DNA of 64,000 nucleotides. It comes from Kaistia defluvii. GTDB lineage: Bacteria; Pseudomonadota; Alphaproteobacteria; Rhizobiales; Kaistiaceae. Location: positions 2,046,001-2,110,000 of the forward strand of contig NZ_JBEPSM010000001.1 of assembly GCF_040548815.1 (NCBI RefSeq), read 5' to 3'. Position 1 is the stretch's first letter. Every line of letters starts with the position of its first letter. The notes beneath the pieces are model-generated. The model was not told the DNA's origin and did not search any database. It worked only from the letters and a program-made list of their open reading frames with translations. The translations under genes were made by a program, and so were the position numbers. Positions 21,292-30,010 of the stretch are shown here, one piece after another.

Positions 21292-23205
21292 ATGGCGCGA
21301 ACCGTGCAGCGTTTTCTTTTCCCCGTGATCTCGTTCGCCTCGGGTGCCCTCGTCTATGGGATTGGGGCGACGATCGGCCTGTGGCTGATGCTGGTCGCAA
21401 GCAACGAAGCGGCGTTCTGGCCCGCCAACGGCATAACGGTCATCCTGGTCCTCGCGCTTGGGGCCCGGCAACTGCCGTGGGTAGCGATGGGCGGCCTGGC
21501 AGCCGGCGTCGTCATCCAGACCGTCCTGGGCACAGGGCCGATGGGCATCGCCATCGCGGCATCAGACATGGTCGAGGTGGTGGTCGTCGTCATCCTTGCG
21601 CGTCGGCTAAACCTGCTCGCATCGGGACTGGAAAGTGTCGCCAGCGTCGCCGCGCTCATCGCCATCCTGTCGCTGGCCACCCTGCTGAGCGCGATCGGCG
21701 CCGCGGCGACCCTGGTTTGGTTCGAGGGCGTCGTCTTTTCCGACAGCCTCGCCACGCTTTGGCGCCTCAACGCTGCCAGCGCGCTGATCATCCTCGCTCC
21801 CCATTTCGCCATGGGCAAAATGGGCTGGGTCGGAACATTCCGGAGCGCGCTCCGCTCCGGCAGCACGGTGCGAATTCTCGAATATCTCGCCATTGTCGGC
21901 ATCATCGCCGCGTCGATCGTGGTCATGCGCCACGCCAACGTGTCGATGGTCAGCTTCTTCACCGTGCCGCTGCTCTGGTGCGCCATCCGCTTCGGACCCC
22001 CGGCGACCGCGATCACCAGTTCGCTGCTGTCGCTCGGGATCGTCCAGCTGGTGATCATCGGCGAGTGGCCGAACACGGCGATCAGCCGATCCCTCGCCTG
22101 GCAATTGCAGCGCACCGAACTGGCCCTGAGCTTCATCACCATCCCGCCGCTGTTCGTCGCCGCCGCCCTGGCGGGGCTCTACGCCATGACGCGAGCCCTG
22201 AAGGAGAGCCAGGAGCGCTTGCGCTATGCGCTAGCCGGCTCGGGCGAAGGCGTGTGGGACTGGTGCATCGGCGATAACAGCGCCTATTTCAGCGACGGCT
22301 GGTACGCGATCCTCGGTTATGAGCGCGACGAACTGGAAGCGACGGCCGACACCTGGGACCAGTTGCGCCATCCCGACGATGCGCTGGAAAGCAAGCGGCG
22401 CATCCGCGATCACCTGGAAGGGCGGACGCCGCGCTACAGCATAGAGCAGCGCCTGCGCCACAAGGACGGCCGCTGGATCTGGGTGCTCGACCGGGGCAGC
22501 GTCGTCGAGCGCGACGCCAAAGGCCGCCCCTATCGCGCCGTCGGCACGATACAGGACATCACGCGCCGGCGCGCCCGCCAGGAGGAACTGGACCGTCGCG
22601 CCCATCACGACTCGCTCACCGGCCTGTCGAACCGGGCCGCCCTCGGCGAAAGTTTCCGGCGCTGGAACGAGCAGGCGCGCAGCTTCTGCTTCGTGCTGAT
22701 CGATCTCGACCACTTCAAGCCGATCAACGACCGGTTCGGCCATCAGTTCGGCGACCACGCCCTGCTCGCCATCGCCGACCGCATTCGCGCCTGCCTCGGC
22801 AAGAACGACATTGCCGCGCGCATTGGCGGCGACGAATTCGCGCTGCTGATCCAGGCCCCGCCCGCCGAGGTCGAGCAGACGGCCCGGCTGCTGATCGAAC
22901 GCATCTGCGAACCAATCGGCTTCGCGGATTCCGTCGTCACCACCGGCGCCAGCATCGGCATCGCCGCGGTGGCGAATGGCGGACCGGATTTCGCAGACGC
23001 CTATCGGCTCGCCGATATCGCGCTCTATGACGCCAAGGCCAGCGGTGGCGGCGCCTACCGGGTCGCGGAGGCTTCGCCCGCCGGCGAAAACAAAACATCC
23101 GCGTGGGACAAGACTGTCTTAGACCTCATGGCGGCTGCCGGTGAACAGCCAGCCGACCAGCCCGCCCGCGATCGCGAAGACGCCACAGACGAGCGCCACG
23201 GCTGA
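21292..23205 (+). CDS. Diguanylate cyclase with MASE1 membrane sensor and PAS domain
   Basis: Predicted inner-membrane c-di-GMP synthase, 637 aa. Residues 1-280 form a MASE1-type multi-spanning sensor (LWLMLVASNEAAFWPANGITVILVLALGARQLPW). Next comes a PAS/PAC domain (ERLRYALAGSGEGVWDWCIGDN; RHKDGRWIWVLDRGS). The GGDEF domain has the intact catalytic motif GGDEF at 512-516. The inhibitory I-site RxxD is not intact, reading GKND at 503-506, so product inhibition may be lost. An in-frame ATG at 21253 is an alternative start. The final 29 codons overlap the convergent MFS gene by 87 nt. Confidence 0.92.
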   Translation: MARTVQRFLFPVISFASGALVYGIGATIGLWLMLVASNEAAFWPANGITVILVLALGARQLPWVAMGGLAAGVVIQTVLGTGPMGIAIAASDMVEVVVVVILARRLNLLASGLESVASVAALIAILSLATLLSAIGAAATLVWFEGVVFSDSLATLWRLNAASALIILAPHFAMGKMGWVGTFRSALRSGSTVRILEYLAIVGIIAASIVVMRHANVSMVSFFTVPLLWCAIRFGPPATAITSSLLSLGIVQLVIIGEWPNTAISRSLAWQLQRTELALSFITIPPLFVAAALAGLYAMTRALKESQERLRYALAGSGEGVWDWCIGDNSAYFSDGWYAILGYERDELEATADTWDQLRHPDDALESKRRIRDHLEGRTPRYSIEQRLRHKDGRWIWVLDRGSVVERDAKGRPYRAVGTIQDITRRRARQEELDRRAHHDSLTGLSNRAALGESFRRWNEQARSFCFVLIDLDHFKPINDRFGHQFGDHALLAIADRIRACLGKNDIAARIGGDEFALLIQAPPAEVEQTARLLIERICEPIGFADSVVTTGASIGIAAVANGGPDFADAYRLADIALYDAKASGGGAYRVAEASPAGENKTSAWDKTVLDLMAAAGEQPADQPARDREDATDERHG

Positions 23206-24651
23206 AAAGCCCGAGATCGTGGCCTGCGCCCAAAGCGCCCGCACCGCCGCCGGATCGGTCCCTTCGACCGCGCCCATAGTGCCGCCGAATCCCGCTTCGC
23301 GCACCAACCGCGCCGCGTCGTCGGAAGCGCCCAAGAGTACGCCGTCGAAGCCATAGGTGACGGCGATGCCGAGGCTGGCCACGGCGATCAGGCCGGCGAC
23401 CCGCGACACAGCATTGTTGATGCCGGAGGCCGCGCCGCGCCGCGCTTCCGGCGCCGCGTTCATCACCGCCGTCGAGAGCGGCGCGACGGTGATGCCCATG
23501 CCCAGCCCCATCAGCATCATGGTCGGCACCATCGCCGTCCAGAACGCCCCATTGCCGACCGCCGGCGACAGTAATAGGAAGCTGATACCGGTCAGGATCG
23601 GCCCGACCGTGAGGCAGGGCCGCACGCCGATCCGGTCGGAAAGCCCGCCCCCGAAGCGCGACAGCAGCCCCATGACGATCACGAAGGGCAGAAAGACCGA
23701 ACCGGCCAGGGCGGCGGGATAGTGATGCGCCTGGATCAGCGCCGTCGGCAGGAAGAACAACGCGCCGGCCAGCGCGAAATAGAGCAGCAGGGTCAGCACA
23801 TTGACGCCCGAGAACATCCGGTTGGCGAACAGACCGAGCGGCATCATCGGCGCGGGCGTGATCGCTTCCCAGATCACGAAAACGACCAGCACCGCCGCTC
23901 CGGCCAATGACAAGGCGACTGCCAGGTCGAACCGGATGCCGGTCGAGGCGCCCAGATCCGTCAGCCCATAGGCGAGCACGCCGAGACCCACCACGGCGAA
24001 GGCGCCGCCGATCCAGTCCATCCGCACCGCGACCGTACGCGCATCGGCGGGAACCTTGGATCGGCAAAGCAACCAAGCCCCGATCGCGATCGGCACGTTC
24101 ATCAGGAACAGGGCCCGCCAGGAACCGAGATCGACCAGCGCGCCACCGATGATGGGGCCGATCGCCGGCGCGATCGACGAGGCGGCCGCCCAGGTTCCGA
24201 TCGCCCGCCCCCGGATCTCAGGCGGGTAGTGCGCGGAGATCAGCGCCAGCGAGCCCGGCACCATGAGGGCTCCGCCGACGCCCTGGATGGTACGGGCGAT
24301 GATCAGGCTTTCAGGCGACCAGGCGAAGCCGCAGGCCGCCGAGGCGAGCCCGAACAGGGCGATGCCCAGCATGAAGACCCGGCGCAGGCCATAGGCATCG
24401 CCCGCGGCGCCGCCGAGCAGGGTGAAGGCGGCGAGCGTCAGCGTGTAGGCGTTGGAGGTCCATTGCGCCTCGCCAAAGCTGGCGCCGAGATTGGCCCGGA
24501 TCGCCGGCAGGCCGACCGTGATGATCGAGCCGTCCATGAAGGCCATGCCGGAGGCCAGAATGGTGGCGGCAAGCACATAGCGCCGTCGGCTCGTCTCGCC
24601 TGACGGAGAAAATTCTACGCCCGCTTCGGTCACGCTCGTCTCCACCGCCAT
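23119..24651 (-). CDS. DHA2-family (EmrB/QacA) MFS drug efflux transporter
   Basis: Proton-driven exporter with about 14 transmembrane helices. The first helix contains AATILASGMAFMDGSIITVGLPAIRANLG, the classic DHA2 motif D1. Motif A appears as GDAYGLRRVFMLG, and motif C in helix 5 as SSIAPAIGPIIGGALVDLGSWRALFLMNVPI. The chosen start is the ATG giving MAVETSV; a start 51 nt upstream is possible, and neither has a strong ribosome site. Substrate is unknown, and no EmrA-type adaptor is adjacent. The gene is divergent from the DUF1194 gene. Confidence 0.9.
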   Translation of the reverse strand: MAVETSVTEAGVEFSPSGETSRRRYVLAATILASGMAFMDGSIITVGLPAIRANLGASFGEAQWTSNAYTLTLAAFTLLGGAAGDAYGLRRVFMLGIALFGLASAACGFAWSPESLIIARTIQGVGGALMVPGSLALISAHYPPEIRGRAIGTWAAASSIAPAIGPIIGGALVDLGSWRALFLMNVPIAIGAWLLCRSKVPADARTVAVRMDWIGGAFAVVGLGVLAYGLTDLGASTGIRFDLAVALSLAGAAVLVVFVIWEAITPAPMMPLGLFANRMFSGVNVLTLLLYFALAGALFFLPTALIQAHHYPAALAGSVFLPFVIVMGLLSRFGGGLSDRIGVRPCLTVGPILTGISFLLLSPAVGNGAFWTAMVPTMMLMGLGMGITVAPLSTAVMNAAPEARRGAASGINNAVSRVAGLIAVASLGIAVTYGFDGVLLGASDDAARLVREAGFGGTMGAVEGTDPAAVRALWAQATISGFSAVALVCGVFAIAGGLVGWLFTGSRHEV

Positions 24652-24802
24652 CGCTGCGCGGAATGTAGCCGAGAATCCTGTCTGGCGCGCCGGGGATGGC
24701 ATGCGGCCGACAGGAATCTACACCCGCTCCCTTGCGGCATGCCGACAGCGCCCTAGGCTGAACCTTGGGGGCGCCCGCAACCCAAGATGATCGAGGTGCG
24801 CC

Positions 24803-25603
24803 ATGCGGCTTTCGCCAGTGCTGATCGCAGGCCTGCTGATGATTACAGGCATGCCGTCCACTCGTGCCCAGGAGATCCCCGTCGATCTCGAACTGATCCT
24901 GGCCGTCGACGTCTCCCGCTCCATGGATGCCGATGAGCAGGATCTGCAGCGCCAGGGCTACGTCAATGCGCTGCGCCATCCCGAGGTTCTCGCCGCGATC
25001 CAGTCGGGGCCGATGGGACGCATCGCGCTCGCCTATTTCGAGTGGTCCGGGATCAACTCCCAGACGATCATCGTGCCCTGGAGCCTTATCGACGGGGCGG
25101 AAAGCGCCGACGCGGTGGCATCCCGCATCGCGCCGGGCGAGGTGATCGGCCGCTATGGCACCTCGATCTCCGGCAGTCTCGCCTTCGCGGCCGCGCTGTT
25201 CGACAACAATGGCTATCGCGGCACCCGGCGCACGATCGACATCTCCGGCGACGGACCCAACAACATGGGACCTACCGTCCCCGGCATACGCGACCGGGTC
25301 GTGGCGCGCGGTATCACGATCAACGGGCTGGCCATCATGCTGAAGCCCCCGCATAGCGGGAGTTCGAGCGTGTTCGACATCGACAATCTCGACGCCTATT
25401 ACCGGGATTGCGTGATGGGGGGAGAAGGCGCCTTCACCCTGGCGGTTTCCGATGTCGACCAGTTCGAGGTCGCCATCCGCCGCAAGCTGGTGACGGAAAT
25501 CGCCGCGCGCCCGCTGCCAATCCTGCCCGTGGCCGATCGGATCGCCGGGCCGGAAACCGACTGCCTGACGGGCGAAGGCGGCGGCCGCACGGCGCCACGC
25601 TGA
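24803..25603 (+). CDS. DUF1194 (von Willebrand A-like) exported protein
   Basis: A 266-aa protein with a signal peptide (residues 1-22, ending TRAQ) and then a vWA-like fold. LELILAVDVSRSMDADEQDLQRQGYVNAL shows the DxSxS metal-ion adhesion motif in DVSRS. RRTIDISGDGPNNMGPTVPGIRDRVVARGITINGLAI gives the later acidic metal-binding strand typical of DUF1194. It is likely periplasmic and protein-binding, with partner unknown. It sits 64 nt before the MltB-type gene in the same direction, so a shared cell-envelope operon is possible. Confidence 0.88.
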   Translation: MRLSPVLIAGLLMITGMPSTRAQEIPVDLELILAVDVSRSMDADEQDLQRQGYVNALRHPEVLAAIQSGPMGRIALAYFEWSGINSQTIIVPWSLIDGAESADAVASRIAPGEVIGRYGTSISGSLAFAAALFDNNGYRGTRRTIDISGDGPNNMGPTVPGIRDRVVARGITINGLAIMLKPPHSGSSSVFDIDNLDAYYRDCVMGGEGAFTLAVSDVDQFEVAIRRKLVTEIAARPLPILPVADRIAGPETDCLTGEGGGRTAPR

Positions 25604-25667
25604 CGGACAAGGTTGCGCGAAGGGCCCGGCTTCGCCAAGGTGCCGTGCATATCCCTTTCACGGCCAG

Positions 25668-26915
25668 GTGACCGATCCCGTGCGCATTCTGCTCTGCCTC
25701 TGCCTGCTTTTCCTCGCCGCGCTGCCGGCAACCGCCCAGACTGCCGACAAGGCCCGCATCGAGAGGCAGTTCCAGGCCTGGCTGGCGAGCACCGTGCGCG
25801 AAGACGCGGCCAAGCGCGGCATCTCGCGCCAGACGCTGGACACGGCGCTGAGCGGCCTGACGCTGGACTGGAGCTTGCCCGACCTCGCTCCGCCCGGCGT
25901 CCCGCGCAAGAAGGAAGAACCGCAGCGCCAGGCCGAGTTCTCCGGCCCCGCCCGGTATTTCAGCGAAGCGAAGGTGGCCGGTCTTGCCAATGGCGGACGC
26001 ACGCTGATGGCGAAATGGTCCAAGACCCTGGCCAAGATCGAGAAGACCTATGGCGTGCCCGCCCCGATCGTCGTGGCGATCTGGGGCCGCGAATCCGGCT
26101 ATGGCGCCGCCAAGATGCCCTACCCCGCCGTCCGGGCCCTGGCGACCGAAGCGTTCATGGGCGCGCGCAAGAAGAGCTTCTATCCCGAATTCCTCGCGGC
26201 GCTGCAGATCGTCGACGGCGACCACATCGGGCTGAACGAGATGCGCAGTTCCTGGGCCGGCGCGCTCGGCCAGCCGCAGTTCCTGCCATCCAAATATCTG
26301 ACGCTCGCCGTCGATTTCGACGGCGACGGCAAGCGCGACATCTGGAATTCCGTGCCCGACAGCCTCGCCTCCATCGCCAACTACCTGCGCCAGAGCGGCT
26401 GGCAGCCCGGCGTCGGCTGGGGCGTCGAGGTCGAGGTTCCCGAAAACGTCTCCTGCAGCCTGGAAGGCCCGGAACAGGGCAAGCCGCTCTTGGCCTGGCA
26501 GGCGATGGGCGTGCGCCCCGTCGGCGGCGGCAAGCTCGCCGGCCGCACGCCGGACCGCATCGGCCATCTGCTGATGCCGGCCGGCCGGCATGGCCCCGCC
26601 TTCATCGTCTCGGGCAATTTCTACGTGCTGAAGAGCTACAACGAGTCCGATCTCTACGCGCTATTCATCGGCCATCTCGGCGATCGGCTGCGCGGTGCCG
26701 GCGCGATCGCCAATCCCTGGGGCGATGTCGGCGGCTTCACCCGCTCCGATGTCCGCGCCATGCAGGAAAGGCTGGAAAAGCGCGGCGTCGATGTCGGCAC
26801 GGCGGATGGTCTCGTCGGCTTCAAGACGCGGATCGCCATCGGCGCGTGGGAAGAAGCGAATGGCCGCCACGCCACCTGCTTCCCCGATGCCGGCATGCTG
26901 CGCTCGATCCGCTGA
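25668..26915 (+). CDS. MltB-type lytic murein transglycosylase with C-terminal peptidoglycan-binding domain
   Basis: Cleaves the MurNAc-GlcNAc bond of peptidoglycan, forming 1,6-anhydro-MurNAc. In the 415-aa protein an N-terminal signal peptide (RILLCLCLLFLAALPATAQ) is followed by the MltB/SLT_2 domain. Catalytic Glu142 lies in IWGRESGYGAAKMP, and AGALGQPQFLPSKYL is conserved. The last ~60 residues (TRSDVRAMQERLEKRGVDVGTADGLVGFKTRIAI) form a PG_binding_1 domain. The start is GTG with no good ribosome site; an in-frame GTG 12 nt later also keeps the signal peptide. A shorter paralogue lacking the PG-binding domain lies 1 kb downstream. Confidence 0.92.
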   Translation: MTDPVRILLCLCLLFLAALPATAQTADKARIERQFQAWLASTVREDAAKRGISRQTLDTALSGLTLDWSLPDLAPPGVPRKKEEPQRQAEFSGPARYFSEAKVAGLANGGRTLMAKWSKTLAKIEKTYGVPAPIVVAIWGRESGYGAAKMPYPAVRALATEAFMGARKKSFYPEFLAALQIVDGDHIGLNEMRSSWAGALGQPQFLPSKYLTLAVDFDGDGKRDIWNSVPDSLASIANYLRQSGWQPGVGWGVEVEVPENVSCSLEGPEQGKPLLAWQAMGVRPVGGGKLAGRTPDRIGHLLMPAGRHGPAFIVSGNFYVLKSYNESDLYALFIGHLGDRLRGAGAIANPWGDVGGFTRSDVRAMQERLEKRGVDVGTADGLVGFKTRIAIGAWEEANGRHATCFPDAGMLRSIR

Positions 26916-27029
26916 GCCGGCTTCCGCCCTGGCCATCTGATGCAAAAACAGCGCGCCGCTGCGGAAGCGTATCGGCTGCCCTTACGAATCGGGCGGAAAC
27001 GCGCTACGTTAACCATGTCATCAACAATC

Positions 27030-27045
27030 GAAAGGAGGTGGTCTA
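27030..27045 (+). promoter_or_regulatory. Exceptionally extended Shine-Dalgarno element
   Basis: GAAAGGAGGTG and the following GTC are complementary to almost the entire single-stranded 3' tail of alphaproteobacterial 16S rRNA, counting one G-U pair. The GGAGG core is 7 nt from a GTG codon opening a 25-codon ORF. Such length is well beyond a normal ribosome site in this window, where 4-6 matches are usual. Confidence 0.7.
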
Positions 27046-27123
27046 GTGTCTCATTGTCGTTCACCGCGTATGTCGGTTCCAATGGTCCGGATCTCTCTCT
27101 TTGCAGAGGTTTGCGCCGCGTGA
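27046..27123 (+). CDS. 25-residue ORF with extended Shine-Dalgarno, small protein or leader peptide
   Basis: It starts GTG TCT CAT TGT and encodes 25 residues beginning MSHCRSPRM and ending SLFAEVCAA, with stop TGA at 27121. It has two cysteines and no transmembrane segment. Support comes from the ribosome site, from placement 130 nt after the MltB gene, and from a terminator ending 79 nt after its stop, just before yaiI. It may be a free-standing small protein gene or a translated leader governing yaiI by attenuation. I do not recognise the peptide with certainty. Confidence 0.55.
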   Translation: MSHCRSPRMSVPMVRISLFAEVCAA

Positions 27124-27167
27124 CCGGCTTTCCTCCGGCCTCGCGCCGGGTCGCGGTCTGACAATGG

Positions 27168-27202
27168 AAGGGTCGTCCGGAAGGGCGGCCCTTCTTCCTT
27201 TT
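27168..27202 (+). terminator. Terminator or attenuator between the 25-codon ORF and yaiI
   Basis: An 11-bp stem (AAGGGTCGTCC with GGGCGGCCCTT, using two G-U pairs) is closed by a GGAA tetraloop and followed by CTTCCTTTT. It ends only 11 nt before the yaiI ATG, so transcription reaching yaiI from upstream must pass it. Confidence 0.7.
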
Positions 27203-27212
27203 CGAGTATCGA

Positions 27213-27710
27213 ATGTCTGCTCCTACCGATAATTCCCCCCAAGCCTCCCGCCCGATCGAGATCTATGTCGATGCCGACGCCTGCCCGGTGAAGGCGGAGA
27301 TCTACAAGGTCGCCGAGCGGCACCGCCTCAAGGTGCATGTCGTCGCCAACACGCCGATCAGCATCCCGCGCGAGCCCTGGATCGAGCGCGTCGTCGTGCC
27401 GAGCGGCCTGAACATCGCCGATGACTGGATCGCCGAGCGCGTCGGGCGGGGCGATATCGTCATCACGGCCGATATCCCGCTGGCGGACCGCTGCATCAAG
27501 GCCGGCGCCGACGTCATCGGCTCCAATGGCAGGCCGTTCACCGAGGCTTCGATCGGCAATGTGCTGGCAACGCGCAACCTGATGGAAGACCTGCGCTCGG
27601 CCGGGGCCGTCACCGGCGGCCCCAGGCCGTTCTCGCCGCGCGACCGGTCCGCCTTCCTCTCCGCGCTCGATCTCGCCATCGTCCGGCTGAAGCGGGCGGG
27701 CTTCGGCTAG
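27213..27710 (+). CDS. yaiI: YaiI/YqxD family protein (DUF188)
   Basis: A 165-aa member of a widespread family of unknown function, thought to have a PIN/NYN-like nuclease fold. The N-terminal [21 protein letters not shown] contains the invariant DADACPVK motif. [60 protein letters not shown] is also strongly conserved. Length is normal. The gene lies just behind a terminator-like hairpin and the 25-codon ORF, so its expression may depend on readthrough or an unseen internal promoter. Confidence 0.93.
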   Translation: MSAPTDNSPQASRPIEIYVDADACPVKAEIYKVAERHRLKVHVVANTPISIPREPWIERVVVPSGLNIADDWIAERVGRGDIVITADIPLADRCIKAGADVIGSNGRPFTEASIGNVLATRNLMEDLRSAGAVTGGPRPFSPRDRSAFLSALDLAIVRLKRAGFG

Positions 27711-27889
27711 AACGCGCATCCATCCCTGCAAACAACGCTGGCAGCCCAAAACACCACCCAAAGTGTGACCAAGATAACACTTGGGCGCACCCTCAACTGC
27801 TAGGTAACCATCGCTCGACTAGTGTCGTCTTGCGCGTGCTCGCGAAGCCCGCATAGTGAACGGCCGTTCCGACTAGACAAAGGCTTATT

Positions 27890-28717
27890 ATGAAGATCTC
27901 GAAGCTCCGCCTGTCGGCCCTGGTTCTTTCCGTCGCGCTTGCGGCCGGTTTGGGACGGGCTGAAGCTGCAACCTGCGGCAAGGATCCCGCGCAGTTCGGC
28001 GCGTGGTTGCAGGATTTCAAGGCCGAGGCCGTTTCGTCGGGCATCTCGCGCAGCGTCGTCGACCAGGCGCTCGCCGGCGTCACCTACGATCCGCGCGTCA
28101 TCAAGCTCGATCGTAACCAGAAGCATTTCGCCCAGCCCTTCGAGGTCTATGCCAAGCGCGTCGTCTCGCCGGGCCGCGTCGCCAAGGGCAAGCAGCTGAT
28201 GCAGCGCTACGCCAGCACGCTCGCGGCGATCGAGAAGACCTATGGCGTCCCGGGCCCGATCCTGATCGCCATCTGGGGCATGGAGACCGATTTCGGCGCC
28301 GGCAGCGGCAACATGTCGACCTTCCGCTCGCTCGCCACGCTGGCCTTCGATTGCCGCCGCACCGATTTCTTCCAGGACCAGCTGATGGCCGCGCTGAAGA
28401 TCGTCCAGCGTGGTGACCTGTCGCCGGCGCAGATGAAGGGCGCCTGGGCGGGTGAGCTGGGCCAGACCCAGTTCCTGCCGACCTCCTACATCCGCTTCGC
28501 CGTGGATTTCGACCGCAACGGCCATGCCGACCTGCGCAACAGCCCGATCGACGTGCTCGCCTCCACCGCCAATTACCTCAAGGGTTACGGCTGGCAGCGC
28601 GGCGGCAGCTGGGAAGAAGGCTCGCATAACTTCGCGGTACTGCGCGAATGGAACAAGGCCGGCGTCTATGCCAAGAGCGCCGCTCTGTTCGCCGACAAGC
28701 TGGTCGGCAAGCGCTAG
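27890..28717 (+). CDS. MltB-type lytic murein transglycosylase, short form
   Basis: Paralogue of the transglycosylase upstream: 275 aa, without the PG-binding domain. A signal peptide (residues 1-27, LSALVLSVALAAGLGRAEA) precedes the catalytic domain. Glu132 in IAIWGMETDFGAGSG is the predicted acid/base, and AGELGQTQFLPTSYIRFAVDFDRNGHADL is conserved. The overall layout fits soluble periplasmic MltB proteins. It stands alone with 179 nt upstream and about 50 nt before the flavoprotein gene. Confidence 0.93.
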   Translation: MKISKLRLSALVLSVALAAGLGRAEAATCGKDPAQFGAWLQDFKAEAVSSGISRSVVDQALAGVTYDPRVIKLDRNQKHFAQPFEVYAKRVVSPGRVAKGKQLMQRYASTLAAIEKTYGVPGPILIAIWGMETDFGAGSGNMSTFRSLATLAFDCRRTDFFQDQLMAALKIVQRGDLSPAQMKGAWAGELGQTQFLPTSYIRFAVDFDRNGHADLRNSPIDVLASTANYLKGYGWQRGGSWEEGSHNFAVLREWNKAGVYAKSAALFADKLVGKR

Positions 28718-28768
28718 GCGCAATCAGCCTCTTGCGATCGCCGCGGTTTCGACCGACAAACCGCGGCG

Positions 28769-30007
28769 ATGTCCAACACACCCTCCCCCATGCCGCGCTC
28801 CGTGGCGATCATCGGCGCTGGCCCGTCCGGCCTGATCGCCGCCGAGACGCTCGCCAAGGCCGGTCTCGCCGTCACGGTGCATGACCGCATGCCCTCCATC
28901 GGCCGCAAATTGCTGATGGCCGGGCGTGGCGGTCTCAACCTGACCCATAGCGAGCCGCTAGCGAGCTTCCTCCCCCGCTATGGCGCCGCGTCGAGCCGGC
29001 TTGCGCCGCTGATCGAGGCGTTTCCCCCGGCCGAGCTGCGCGCCTGGGCCGAGGCACTGGGCGAAGCGACCTTCGTCGGCTCCAGCGGCCGCGTCTTCCC
29101 GACCTCGATGAAAGCCTCGCCGCTGCTGCGCGCCTGGCTGCGCCGGCTCGACGACCTTGGCATCCGTTTCCGTCTCCGCGACGAATGGCAGGGTTTCGAC
29201 GCCGATCGCCAGCCGATCTTCCGCCATGCGGACGGCTCGACCGAAACGGTCATGGCCGATGCGACGCTGCTCGCCGTCGGCGGCGCCAGCTGGCCGCGCC
29301 TGGGCTCGAACGGCGCCTTTGCCGACAGGCTCTGGGAAAAGGGCGTCGACGTCACGCCGCTCCGGCCGGCCAATGTCGGCTTCCGGACAAGCTGGTCCGA
29401 CCTGTTCAAGACGCGCTTCGCCGGCACGCCGCTCAAGGCGCTTGCGATCGGCTTCCAGGACATCACGCTGCGCGGCGAAGCGATGGTGACGGCGCATGGC
29501 CTTGAGGGCGGCCTCATCTACGCGCTGTCGGCGCCCTTGCGCGACGCGATCGCCCGCGACGGCCACGCGACGATCCATCTCGACCTCGCGCCGGGCCGCA
29601 GCGCGGCGGAACTTTCGGCGCGGATCGGAGCGCAGAAGCCGGGGCAGTCGCTGTCCAACCTGCTGCGCAAGGCGGCGCACCTGCCGCCGGTCGCCATCAA
29701 CCTGATGCGCGAAGGAAATGGCCCTGCCTTGCCGCGCGACGCAGACGCGCTGGCCAGCCTGATCAAGGCCGTCCCGATCCGGCTCACCGGCACGGAAGGG
29801 CTCGAGCGCGCGATCTCTACCGCGGGCGGCGTTGCCTGGAACGGCATTGATGACGGCATGATGCTGAAGGCTTTGCCCGGCGTGTTCGTCGCGGGCGAGA
29901 TGATCGACTGGGAGGCGCCGACCGGCGGCTATCTGCTGCAGGCAAGCTTCGCGACCGGCATCGCCGCCGCCAAGGGCATTCTGGCACGCCTGAACGCCGA
30001 GGCCTGA
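28769..30007 (+). CDS. HI0933/YhiN-family FAD-dependent flavoprotein (TIGR03862-like)
   Basis: Predicted FAD oxidoreductase, 412 aa. It starts with a dinucleotide-binding fold (SVAIIGAGPSGLIAAETLAKAGLAVTVHDRM) followed by the family block GRKLLMAGRGGLNLTHSEPLASFLPRYG. The C-terminal GVFVAGEMIDWEAPTGGYLLQASFATGIAAAKGI closes the FAD site. Substrate is unknown; relatives include the bile-acid reductase BaiN. ATG 28769 lies 51 nt after the transglycosylase stop. The convergent ModE-like gene ends 3 nt away. Confidence 0.9.
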   Translation: MSNTPSPMPRSVAIIGAGPSGLIAAETLAKAGLAVTVHDRMPSIGRKLLMAGRGGLNLTHSEPLASFLPRYGAASSRLAPLIEAFPPAELRAWAEALGEATFVGSSGRVFPTSMKASPLLRAWLRRLDDLGIRFRLRDEWQGFDADRQPIFRHADGSTETVMADATLLAVGGASWPRLGSNGAFADRLWEKGVDVTPLRPANVGFRTSWSDLFKTRFAGTPLKALAIGFQDITLRGEAMVTAHGLEGGLIYALSAPLRDAIARDGHATIHLDLAPGRSAAELSARIGAQKPGQSLSNLLRKAAHLPPVAINLMREGNGPALPRDADALASLIKAVPIRLTGTEGLERAISTAGGVAWNGIDDGMMLKALPGVFVAGEMIDWEAPTGGYLLQASFATGIAAAKGILARLNAEA

Positions 30008-30010
30008 GGC

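Noticed and set aside
27020..27050. On the minus strand the sequence looks like the 3' end of 16S rRNA.
   Set aside because: Only about 13 bases match, and neighbouring bases do not continue into rRNA. The + strand reading as a strong Shine-Dalgarno site explains it.
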